From contig JBCCTV010000099.1 in the NCBI GenBank assembly GCA_039197915.1, forward strand, positions 1 to 10,762: a stretch of 10,762 nucleotides of DNA, in the 5' to 3' direction. Below the pieces are notes generated by a model. It was given only the letters and a program-made list of their open reading frames with translations, did not search any database and was not told the DNA's origin. The position numbers and the translations under genes were made by a program. This stretch comes from JAJFFW01 sp039197915 (lineage in GTDB: Bacteria > Pseudomonadota > Alphaproteobacteria > Caulobacterales > Parvularculaceae). Numbering within the stretch: the first letter of the stretch is position 1; each line of letters starts with the position of its first letter. Of the stretch, positions 1 through 7,428 are shown in pieces.

Positions 1-1
1 G

Positions 2-1651
2 CGCGAGCGCGGCATCACCATAAAAGCCCAGACTGTCCGCCTTGAATACAAAGCGTCTGACGGCGAGACCTATGTCTTAAACCTCATCGACACACCTGGG
101 CACGTTGATTTCACCTACGAAGTTTCGCGATCGCTGTCCGCCTGCGAGGGGGCGCTTCTCGTCGTTGATGCGAGCCAAGGCGTCGAGGCGCAAACGCTCG
201 CCAATGTTTATCAGGCGATTGATGTGGATTTGGAGATCGGTCCGGTCCTGAACAAAATTGATCTGCCTGCCGCCGAACCAGACCGCGTAAAAGCCCAAAT
301 TGAGGATGTGATCGGTCTGGATGCGAGCGACGCGATAGAAATATCCGCCAAAACCGGCCTGGGGATCGACAGTGTCCTAGAGGCGATCGTTAGCAAGTTA
401 CCGTCGCCGGCTGGTCAAAACGATGCGCCGCTAAAGGCCTTACTGGTGGATAGTTGGTATGACCCCTATTTGGGTGTTGTTGTCCTCGTTCGTGTGATTG
501 ATGGGAACCTTAAAAAAGGCATGACCATTCGCATGATGGGGGCCGACGCGAAATACACAGTCGACCAGGTCGGTGTCTCAACGCCGAAGAAGACACCTGT
601 CGACGCGCTCGGTCCCGGTGAAATTGGCTATTTAACGGCGTCCATAAAAGAAGTGGCCGACACCCGCGTCGGCGACACAATTACCGACGATAAGCGGCCT
701 ACGAATGAAATGCTCGCGGGCTTTAAGCCCTCTCAACCGGTTGTTTTCTGCGGGATTTTCCCGGTGGACGCGGCAGATTTTGAAGACTTGCGTGAAGCGA
801 TGGGCAGGTTACGCCTAAACGACGCAAGCTTTGAGTTTGAAATGGAGACCTCAGCGGCGCTCGGTTTTGGGTTCCGATGCGGTTTCCTTGGCCTTCTTCA
901 TCTTGAAATCATCCGTGAACGGCTTGAACGCGAATTCAACATCGATCTGATTACCACGGCCCCGAGCGTTGTCTATAATATTCACCTGACAAACGGCGAC
1001 ATGATCGAATTGCACAATCCGGCGGATATGCCGGATCCGGTCAAAACCGATCGAATTGACGAGCCTTGGATTAAAGCGACGATTATGACGCCCGATGAGT
1101 ATCTGGGGGGTGTGCTTAAGCTTTGCGAAGAACGTCGCGGCATACAAGTTGACCTCACCTATGCCGGCGCACGCGCAATGGTCGTATACGAACTTCCGCT
1201 CAACGAAGTTGTTTTCGATTTTTATGACCGGTTGAAGTCTATCTCCAAAGGATATGCGAGCTTCGATTACCAGATGCTCGATTATCGCACCGGCGACCTC
1301 GTAAAAATGCAAATCTTAGTCAACGAAGAGCCGGTGGACGCGCTCTCCGTGATCGTGCACCGGGACAAATCTCAGATGCGCGGCCGGGCGATGTGCGAAA
1401 AACTGAAAGATTTGATCCCCCGCCATCTTTTTAAAATTCCAATCCAGGCGGCGATCGGCGGGAAAGTCATCGCGCGAGAAACCATCGCGGCGCTGCGCAA
1501 GGACGTAACGGCAAAGTGTTATGGCGGTGATGCAACCCGTAAACGCAAGCTGCTCGAGAAACAAAAAGAAGGGAAAAAGAAGATGCGCCAGTTCGGGCGT
1601 GTTGAAATTCCCCAGGAGGCCTTTATCCGCGCCCTGAAAATCGACAGTTAA
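2..1651 (+). CDS. lepA: Elongation factor 4 (LepA), 5'-truncated by window edge
   Basis: Translational GTPase that binds the ribosome and is associated with back-translocation or stalled-ribosome handling. The reading frame is open from base 2 and encodes 549 residues; EF4 is usually about 600, so roughly 50 N-terminal residues including the P-loop lie outside the window. Visible motifs are the switch I region ERGITIKAQ at the very start, G3 DTPGHVDF (89-112), G4 NKID (251-262) and G5 SAKTG (344-358). These are followed by domain II, the EF-G-like domains III and V, and the LepA-specific C-terminal domain ending in the conserved GRVEIPQEAFIRALKI block. The stop is TAA at 1649-1651. No lepB or other gene follows on the same strand. 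Nothing appears broken, and family identity is certain from the motif order and the C-terminal domain that separates EF4 from EF-G. Confidence 0.98.
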   Translation, partial: RERGITIKAQTVRLEYKASDGETYVLNLIDTPGHVDFTYEVSRSLSACEGALLVVDASQGVEAQTLANVYQAIDVDLEIGPVLNKIDLPAAEPDRVKAQIEDVIGLDASDAIEISAKTGLGIDSVLEAIVSKLPSPAGQNDAPLKALLVDSWYDPYLGVVVLVRVIDGNLKKGMTIRMMGADAKYTVDQVGVSTPKKTPVDALGPGEIGYLTASIKEVADTRVGDTITDDKRPTNEMLAGFKPSQPVVFCGIFPVDAADFEDLREAMGRLRLNDASFEFEMETSAALGFGFRCGFLGLLHLEIIRERLEREFNIDLITTAPSVVYNIHLTNGDMIELHNPADMPDPVKTDRIDEPWIKATIMTPDEYLGGVLKLCEERRGIQVDLTYAGARAMVVYELPLNEVVFDFYDRLKSISKGYASFDYQMLDYRTGDLVKMQILVNEEPVDALSVIVHRDKSQMRGRAMCEKLKDLIPRHLFKIPIQAAIGGKVIARETIAALRKDVTAKCYGGDATRKRKLLEKQKEGKKKMRQFGRVEIPQEAFIRALKIDS

Positions 1652-1777
1652 CGCGCCAGCGTAGCGAACTTCCCGCAGGCGTGATTTCCAAGCCGACATA
1701 TCCAAAGTCTTGGCTTTGCCTTACCGCATTGGGCAACGAGGCCGCTACCGCGCGCGTTTTCTTGCGCCCCCCAACCG

Positions 1778-1796
1778 CGGCGCCAAACCGGCGCCG
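1778..1796. repeat. 7-bp inverted repeat downstream of lepA
   Basis: CGGCGCC, a 5-base loop (aaacc), then GGCGCCG form a perfect GC-only hairpin 127 bases after the lepA stop. No T-run follows on either strand, so it is not a classical intrinsic terminator. It could still help end lepA transcription or stabilise the 3' end. The rest of 1652-1907 holds no gene I can support; an open frame at 1681-1911 has a GTG start and an Arg/Pro/Ala-rich translation without recognisable features. Confidence 0.45.
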
Positions 1797-1884
1797 ACGG
1801 GTCGGAAAACCCTCTAGGAAAGCTGGGTCACGTTTTTGGTTTGCAATAGGCGCACATCAACTTGCGAGCAGACGTCCCGCAACC

Positions 1885-1911
1885 GAGGAGAGGTTTCGCA
1901 TGGACGTTTAA
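1885..1911 (+). other. Strong Shine-Dalgarno followed by a three-codon ORF (MDV)
   Basis: GAGGAGAGG at 1885-1893 is a near-ideal ribosome binding site with 6 bases to ATG at 1900, but the frame reads ATG-GAC-GTT-TAA and stops at 1911. That stop overlaps the stop of the minus-strand regulator (1908-1910). This could be the remnant 5' end of a gene cut off when the signalling genes arrived, a minimal leader ORF, or chance. What is seen is the SD spacing and the immediate stop; the interpretation is open. Confidence 0.4.
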
Positions 1912-2918
1912 AGCGTGATCAGCAGCCGCTGCGTTGATCCGCGCTCTGTTAGAGAAATGTCGCCTGGCCCAACGCCCATGATAAGTGTCCCGAGGCGCAT
2001 CGCTAGGATCGCGGCTTCGTTGAACGTCCCTTCAATTGCAGGGCCTTCAAACAGAAGTTGCGGCCCCAAAAGCACAGGCGAACTCATCGAAACAAGCACA
2101 TGACGTCGATCATTGAGTTGGTCGCCTGACGGGGCGTCGTCAACGATCATGTCGAGGCCGGTTGGCGCAGCGAGCAACAGGCCCTCAAGCAAATGCAGAA
2201 AGCCGAGGCGGGTCAGCGGTTCATCGTGCACATCGCTCATGCGTTGCCACGCGTCTCCCACCGAGACTTCAATTCGTTTAGACGCCGCGAGCCCGTCGAG
2301 ATAATGCTCCATACGCTCCGTGAGCGTATCAATCGGCGCGGCGTCGTTTAGCCCTCGGGCGACCGCCTGTTTCACAACATTCGTTGTCTCGCCGAAGTGC
2401 TTGATCAGCACGCCCAAATCCGGATCAGACGGACGCCTTGAAATACTGTCCGCCAAGATGGCGAGCCCTTTGTCAAGATAGTCGAGGGGCGCTTGCAGGG
2501 ACCATAACCGCCGCTCCTCGGCAATGCGCTGGGCGGCGTGAACGTGCTCAGCCTGCCGGCGCGCAACCGCGTTTTGGAAAACCTGTTTGAGAACCGCCGA
2601 CGTCACGACATCTTTGTTCAAGACGCCTTCGGCGCCGGCTTGGATCGCGCGCACGCGCAGGTCTTCAACTTCGCCGCCCGTAATGAAAGCAATTGGTGCG
2701 CTCGACATGGCGCGAACCCTGGCGATGTCGTCTTCGACGGAAACGGAATCTGGCCGATAAACGTCTAGCAACACATAGTCATTCGGTCCGCTCGCCTGGT
2801 CTGACTGCATGTCTTCCAGGGTCCGACAAACGGTCACGTCGATTTCGTTATCGACATCAGCCATCGTCAACATAAGTTTCGCGTCGATTTGATTATCTTC
2901 GACGTAATGTATGAGCAT
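1908..2918 (-). CDS. Response regulator with C-terminal degenerate histidine kinase (pseudokinase) core
   Basis: 336 residues. Residues 1-118 form a CheY-like receiver: acidic pocket E7-D8, phospho-acceptor D52 in LLDVY, T80 in FITGG and K102 in VLNKD, with no Pro after the Lys. An Ala/Arg/Glu-rich helix (115-137) leads to a DHp-like helix where RLWSLQAPLDYL lines up with VAHDLRAPLRYI of the divergent kinase, placing W139 at the phospho-His and S140 at the next Asp. Residues 226-336 follow a HATPase layout: DEPLTRLGFLHLLEGLL matches the kinase N-box helix, with N1345 replaced by G246, and a C-terminal EAAILAMRLGTLIMGVGPGD...GSTQRLLITL resembles the last helix and strands. The DxGxG and GxGLG boxes are absent. 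It probably accepts phosphate but cannot autophosphorylate. The ATG at 2918 is preceded by GGAT and a good sigma-70-like promoter. Function is unknown; a regulator or partner of the divergent kinase is inferred. A ChpT-like phosphotransferase is an alternative, but no His sits at the expected place. Confidence 0.85.
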   Translation of the reverse strand: MLIHYVEDNQIDAKLMLTMADVDNEIDVTVCRTLEDMQSDQASGPNDYVLLDVYRPDSVSVEDDIARVRAMSSAPIAFITGGEVEDLRVRAIQAGAEGVLNKDVVTSAVLKQVFQNAVARRQAEHVHAAQRIAEERRLWSLQAPLDYLDKGLAILADSISRRPSDPDLGVLIKHFGETTNVVKQAVARGLNDAAPIDTLTERMEHYLDGLAASKRIEVSVGDAWQRMSDVHDEPLTRLGFLHLLEGLLLAAPTGLDMIVDDAPSGDQLNDRRHVLVSMSSPVLLGPQLLFEGPAIEGTFNEAAILAMRLGTLIMGVGPGDISLTERGSTQRLLITL

Positions 2919-2942
2919 TCCGCTGATCCTATTTCCAACCTA

Positions 2943-2971
2943 ATTTTAATCGGCTTCCCGAGCGCTGACAA
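2943..2971 (-). promoter_or_regulatory. Sigma-70-like promoter for the receiver-pseudokinase gene
   Basis: Read on the minus strand, TTGTCA (2971-2966), a 17-base spacer and TAAAAT (2948-2943) each match the -35 and -10 consensus at five of six positions. A start site near 2936 would give a leader of about 18 bases carrying the GGAT ribosome-binding element. It lies in the 107-bp gap between the divergent genes, so the two promoters must nearly overlap. No equally good pair is seen for the plus-strand gene; a CTGACA at 2965-2970 lacks a convincing -10 partner. Confidence 0.55.
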
Positions 2972-3025
2972 TCAACTGAGCCCTCCAGATCACCGAATAA
3001 AAAGAAAACGGCAGATTTATTTTTC

Positions 3026-6000
3026 ATGATGGTGGGGAAAACTCCGAGCTTTGTCGTTGGACTGGGCGCCTCTGCAGGCGGGCTCGAAGCACTCGAACGA
3101 TTTTTTGACCGAGCGCCGACGGATAGCGGCGGGGCGTTTATCGTTGTTATGCACCTGTCGCGAAACTTCAAAAGCATGCTGGACGAGCTCCTGGCGCGGC
3201 ATACCGACATGCCTGTGATCGCGGCCTCGGACGATCTTCGCATCGAAGCGAACAGCGTCTACGTCATCCAGTCGGGAACGACGATCGAAGTCAACCAAAA
3301 CATTTTAAAAGTCGCGGCAAGGCCGCAACATGACGCTGGCGGGCCAGCAACGAGCGTCGACACACTCTTCCGTTCGATCGCAGCGACATGGGGCACCCAA
3401 TCAGGCGCCGTCGTATTGTCCGGCTCTGGCTCGGACGGTTCCGCAGGCGTCGTCGCGATCAACGAGGCCGGCGGCTTCGCATGCGCGCAATCGCCGGAAA
3501 CGGCGAAGTTCGATTCGATGCCGATCTCGGCAATTTCAACGAACGCCGTCAGAGCCGTGGAAGCGCCGGAGCAATTAGCGCAAACGGTCATTGAAGGGAT
3601 ATTATTGCCGCGCCTCGCGCCAACCGCCCCCACCGCAAGCGAGCACGATGCGGCGCTAGCGAGAATCCTAAAAGCCGTTGTCGGCGTTTCAGACCTCGAT
3701 ATCACGAAATATAAGCACTCGACCTTTGAGCGCCGGGTGCGCAGGCGCATGATTGAAGCCAAGGTTGACCACCTTAGTGAGTATGCGGATCGCATAGAGG
3801 AAAGCGAAGCCGAAGCGCACGCCCTCGCGGAATCACTCTTGATCAGTGTGACATCCTTCTTCCGCGACCCCCACGCCTTCGCGATATTAAGTGAGCGGAT
3901 CGTCCCTGAAATTATTCGCCGGGCGCAAAAGGAGCACACGCCAGTCCGCGTATGGACGCCAGGGTGCGCCACGGGCGAGGAAGCCTATTCGATCGCCATG
4001 TGCTTTGCCGACGCAATGCGCGACATCCCAGAAAAGATTGATGTACAGATTTTTGCTACAGATATTAAACGTGATGATCTAGCGTTTGCGGCAAAAGGCG
4101 AATACACGTGGGAGCGAATTGAGCCGATAAACGAGACCACGCGAGAACGCTACTTCAAGACGACCGAAGGGGCGGATAGTTGGACAATCGATCCAGACAT
4201 CCGGCGGATGATTGTGTTCGCACCGCACGATGTGCTGGCGGACCCGCCGTTCACCCGCCTCAACTTAATCTCCTGCCGGAATTTGTTGATCTACCTCTCG
4301 GTGGAGGCCCAGCAGCGCATTTTAGGGAGCTTCGCGTTTGGCTTGCGCGAAAGCGGTTATCTATTTCTTGGCTCAAGCGAAAGCGTCGGAGCCCGCAGGG
4401 ACGCGTTTGAGTTTGTGGACGCGCGCTGCCGGATTTTTACGCGGACAGCAGCGCGTATCAGATCCACTTTGTTCACTGACCAACCATCAGAACGCTCCGG
4501 ACCGTCTGGCGCTATGTATCGCCAGGCCGTGCGGCAACGCGAGTCGGCCCTGCAACCAGCCTATGCGGCGCTCTTGAACGAATATGCGCCACCGAGCTTG
4601 TTGGTTTCAGAAAACCGCGAGCTCATGCATAGTTTCGGCGAGGCACGAAGCTTTCTACGCCCGCCCGAAGGCGTCGCCCATCTCGACGCCGCTGAAATGG
4701 TCGACCCGGCCTTGAAGACGCCGCTAATAGCGGGCGTTGAGCGCGTTTTCCGGGACCATACGCCGATCGTTTTTAGGAAACTCTCCCTACACAAATTTCC
4801 CGAGCGCGGCGCCGTCGTTGATATGACGGTAAAGCCGTTGCTTCCGGAAACCGGCAACAGTTTGCGTCACGCCCTCGTTGTTATCGAAGAAGTAGGCGTC
4901 GAGCCCGAAACAAAAAATTCTGACATCATCGTCAGCGGGGATTACCTCTCCCATGAGCGCGTGCGCGAACTGGAGTTTGAACTAGAGCGTACACGCGAAG
5001 CGCTGCAGTCGACGATCGAGGAAATCGAGGCGACCAACGAAGAACTTCAGTCCTCTAACGAAGAATTAATGTCGTCGAATGAAGAGCTTCATTCAACAAA
5101 TGAGGAATTAAGCTCCGTAAACGAAGAATTATATTCAGTAAACGCTGAATATCATCGTCAGAATGATGATCTCGTAAGGCTTGGAGCCGATTTTGATCTT
5201 CTTCTAGAAGCGACAGAAGTCGGCGTCTTATTCCTAGACTCAAAGTTTCGGATTACGCGGTATACGTCTCTAGGCGCCGAATTATTTAACCTGACCGAAG
5301 CCGATATCGGTCGTTCCTTATCGACCTTTCGCTCTCCCTTTAAGGGATTTGATCCGGTAAAGCTATTAAATCAGAGCCGATCTTCAGGACGCGTCGCAGA
5401 GGCGGAAGCCTACACGCCTGAAAAAGTATCCTGGTTGGTTCGCGCCGTTCAAAACCAGGAAGACCAGAGCTCAATCCTTACCCTGATAAATGTCGGTCGA
5501 AAACGCGAAAGCGAAGCCGATATTAAACAAAAACTCACCTCGCTTGACGCCATTCGACGCCAAGCCGACGCGTTCGCGGTAGTAACAGATGCGCGCTTCC
5601 AGCAAGTTTATGCCCAGTCTGGGTTTTTTGAATATTTCTCGCTGCCGGCAGAGACGGCGCCCTTCCCGGCCCCGTTAAACATTTTCGATCAACAGGGCGG
5701 CGAAATCGTCAGAAATGCGCTTGTTGACGCCGACAGAAACACCGTGTCCGAAGCTACGGTAGAGATGCTGCGTGGACCTACACTTGGGATGCGCCCTTCC
5801 CGAATTGCGGTCCAGAAAATAAGCGATCAGAGTGCAGATGGAGACGCCGAAGCCCTGTTCCGTATCGTGGCGGTAGACGCCGCGCGTATCGCGACGAAGG
5901 AAACCGAGCGCCTCGCCGCCATTGGACTATCGTCGGCGACATTGCGGGCGTCAGGGGCGCCGATACTGATCGTTGACAGGGATTCATCGATAATTGAGGC

Positions 6001-7390
6001 GAACCCAGCATTCGTCGAAACGTTTGGCGCCGCCCCCCCGGAAGCGACACTCGCATCAACCTTCTCAAGTGCGATCAGCGAAGCAATCTGTAGCCGGATG
6101 GATGGGTCGCTAAATGGCGAAGCCCCGAAATTTACCCTGGAAATGTCAAATAAAAGAGGCGAGACAGTCCAGATCGATGTCGCGATCGCCGCCTGTGATA
6201 CAGGGGACGCAAATCTCTTTGCGGTCTCGCTCATGCGTCGTAATGCGGTCGCCGCTGAGAGTAACGCCCCTCCAATAGAACAGCTCTTGTTAAGAGGTCT
6301 CCGGATCACCGAAGATGCCGTCCTCCTGGCAGACGTCGAAACAGGAACCGTGGAGTTTGCGAATACGAGCGCGAAAGAGCGGCTCGGCATTGAACCGGCC
6401 CGCCCTCTGCCCAAAAGCGCGAAACTTTCACGCTCCACACCGGAATGGAGCGACAGCACCTGGCGCGAATGGCTGAATTCGATCGAGACCGGCGAGTCCC
6501 AGGCTCGCCAGGACGTTATTGTGATCGGGGATGGCCCGAATGTTCAAACGGTCGATATCTTCGCAGCCGTATTGACGGAGGATGGCCGCCGCAAGGCGCT
6601 CGTGCGCTTTTTCGATAATAGAGATCGCATCCGAGCCCTTTCTGACCTTCGCGAAAGATCGCGCCAGCTCGCTATTTCAAATCGCGACCTGGAACAATTC
6701 GCTTCAGTCGTCGCCCATGATTTGCGGGCCCCGCTGCGATACATCAACCAATTCAGCAGCCACCTTCAGTCGGAACTGGGGGAAAACCTGAAAGGGCCAG
6801 CCGATGAATATTTAGCAATCATCGGCGACAGCGCTCGGACGATGTCGAAGATGGTCGAAGCGCTCCTAGATTATGGACGGCTCGCCCGTTCAGCCCATGA
6901 TTTTCAACCCGTTGACGTCAGCAACTGTATCAACAAGGCAAAAGGGCTTTTGAGCGAAGAAATTCGCACCGCAGGGGCGGAAATCAATTTTGACCACCTT
7001 CCGCACCCGCTTGGGGATGAAGACTTGTTGACTCGTGTTTTCCAAAACCTGATAAGTAACGCAATAAAATATCGGCGTGCGGACAAATCTCCAACAATCG
7101 AGATATCCGCAAGAGAGGGCCGAGACCAAGTTGAAATTTCTGTAACAGATAACGGCGTTGGAATTGATCCATCGCATGCGGATAAAATTTTTCGGCTATT
7201 TCAAAGGCTCCACTTTGAAGACCAGGCCCCAGGCTTAGGCGTTGGATTGGCGACGTGCCGCAGGATTTGTGAGATGCACGGGGGCGGAATTGACGTCGAC
7301 CGGTCTTATATTGGCGGCGCCAGATTTAAGCTGACATTGCCTATGCCGCTGCGACATGGTGCAATAGGAAAAATAGACGCTGCGCAGTAA
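3026..7390 (+). CDS. CheB-CheR-PAS sensor histidine kinase fusion
   Basis: A 1454-residue predicted cytoplasmic protein with no membrane segment. Residues 7-195 are a CheB-type methylesterase with the expected triad S16 (GASAGG), H43 (VVMHLS) and D137 (GSGSDG), but no receiver in front of it. Residues 208-473 are a CheR methyltransferase: TSFFRD (276-281), the SAM loop WTPGCATGEEAYS (310-322) and SCRNLLIYL (416-424). Then come a PAS-like segment (about 511-622), a long coiled coil (about 643-719), a PAS (about 720-825), a weaker PAS-like stretch (840-955) and two more PAS-like units (about 966-1072 and 1085-1198). The kinase core has H1231 in VVAHDLRAPLRYI, N box N1341/N1345, G1 DNGVGI (1375-1380) and G2 GLGVGL (1403-1408), all intact. 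The core is of the phytochrome-like type (LEQFASVVAHDL), which fits the Rcp1-like regulator 38 bp downstream. ATG 3026 or 3029 is forced because the CheB fold starts at once, yet no clear Shine-Dalgarno precedes it. The signal sensed is unknown. Methylation of a receptor is uncertain, since no chemoreceptor is nearby. Confidence 0.93.
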   Translation: MMVGKTPSFVVGLGASAGGLEALERFFDRAPTDSGGAFIVVMHLSRNFKSMLDELLARHTDMPVIAASDDLRIEANSVYVIQSGTTIEVNQNILKVAARPQHDAGGPATSVDTLFRSIAATWGTQSGAVVLSGSGSDGSAGVVAINEAGGFACAQSPETAKFDSMPISAISTNAVRAVEAPEQLAQTVIEGILLPRLAPTAPTASEHDAALARILKAVVGVSDLDITKYKHSTFERRVRRRMIEAKVDHLSEYADRIEESEAEAHALAESLLISVTSFFRDPHAFAILSERIVPEIIRRAQKEHTPVRVWTPGCATGEEAYSIAMCFADAMRDIPEKIDVQIFATDIKRDDLAFAAKGEYTWERIEPINETTRERYFKTTEGADSWTIDPDIRRMIVFAPHDVLADPPFTRLNLISCRNLLIYLSVEAQQRILGSFAFGLRESGYLFLGSSESVGARRDAFEFVDARCRIFTRTAARIRSTLFTDQPSERSGPSGAMYRQAVRQRESALQPAYAALLNEYAPPSLLVSENRELMHSFGEARSFLRPPEGVAHLDAAEMVDPALKTPLIAGVERVFRDHTPIVFRKLSLHKFPERGAVVDMTVKPLLPETGNSLRHALVVIEEVGVEPETKNSDIIVSGDYLSHERVRELEFELERTREALQSTIEEIEATNEELQSSNEELMSSNEELHSTNEELSSVNEELYSVNAEYHRQNDDLVRLGADFDLLLEATEVGVLFLDSKFRITRYTSLGAELFNLTEADIGRSLSTFRSPFKGFDPVKLLNQSRSSGRVAEAEAYTPEKVSWLVRAVQNQEDQSSILTLINVGRKRESEADIKQKLTSLDAIRRQADAFAVVTDARFQQVYAQSGFFEYFSLPAETAPFPAPLNIFDQQGGEIVRNALVDADRNTVSEATVEMLRGPTLGMRPSRIAVQKISDQSADGDAEALFRIVAVDAARIATKETERLAAIGLSSATLRASGAPILIVDRDSSIIEANPAFVETFGAAPPEATLASTFSSAISEAICSRMDGSLNGEAPKFTLEMSNKRGETVQIDVAIAACDTGDANLFAVSLMRRNAVAAESNAPPIEQLLLRGLRITEDAVLLADVETGTVEFANTSAKERLGIEPARPLPKSAKLSRSTPEWSDSTWREWLNSIETGESQARQDVIVIGDGPNVQTVDIFAAVLTEDGRRKALVRFFDNRDRIRALSDLRERSRQLAISNRDLEQFASVVAHDLRAPLRYINQFSSHLQSELGENLKGPADEYLAIIGDSARTMSKMVEALLDYGRLARSAHDFQPVDVSNCINKAKGLLSEEIRTAGAEINFDHLPHPLGDEDLLTRVFQNLISNAIKYRRADKSPTIEISAREGRDQVEISVTDNGVGIDPSHADKIFRLFQRLHFEDQAPGLGVGLATCRRICEMHGGGIDVDRSYIGGARFKLTLPMPLRHGAIGKIDAAQ
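5036..5182 (+). repeat. Seven-heptad NEEL coiled-coil repeat inside the kinase
   Basis: Residues 671-719 repeat every seven residues around N-E-E-L, with Asn at 671, 678, 685, 692, 699, 706 and 713 and Leu (once Tyr) three residues later. The last two units decay to NAEY and NDDL. With Asn and Leu on the a and d positions this is a parallel dimer-forming coiled coil between the CheR/PAS front and the sensory PAS/kinase rear, a linker typical of CheB-CheR-PAS fusions. The DNA repeat is blurred by synonymous codons (ctt and tta for Leu; aac and aat for Asn), so it is an old repeat held by protein selection. Confidence 0.9.
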
Positions 7391-7428
7391 CGAATGACGC
7401 GACAGGCTCGCGGAATAGGACGGTCACG

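Noticed and set aside
851..1312. 153-codon minus-strand ORF inside lepA
   Set aside because: Lies entirely antisense to a certain, conserved gene; its translation has no domain features.
1681..1911. 76-codon plus-strand ORF after lepA
   Set aside because: GTG start without a ribosome binding site and a low-complexity Arg/Pro/Ala-rich translation with no recognisable fold; the only good SD in it precedes its final three codons.
3259..3972. 237-codon minus-strand ORF inside the CheB-CheR region
   Set aside because: Antisense shadow of intact CheB and CheR motifs; Ser/Ala-rich translation with no fold.
5827..6459. 210-codon minus-strand ORF inside the kinase PAS region
   Set aside because: Antisense to the continuous kinase frame; composition is that of a frame shadow.
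3026..7390. Possible frameshift or two genes fused by sequencing error
   Set aside because: The frame is continuous for 1454 codons with CheB, CheR, PAS, coiled coil and kinase in the order known for natural fusions.
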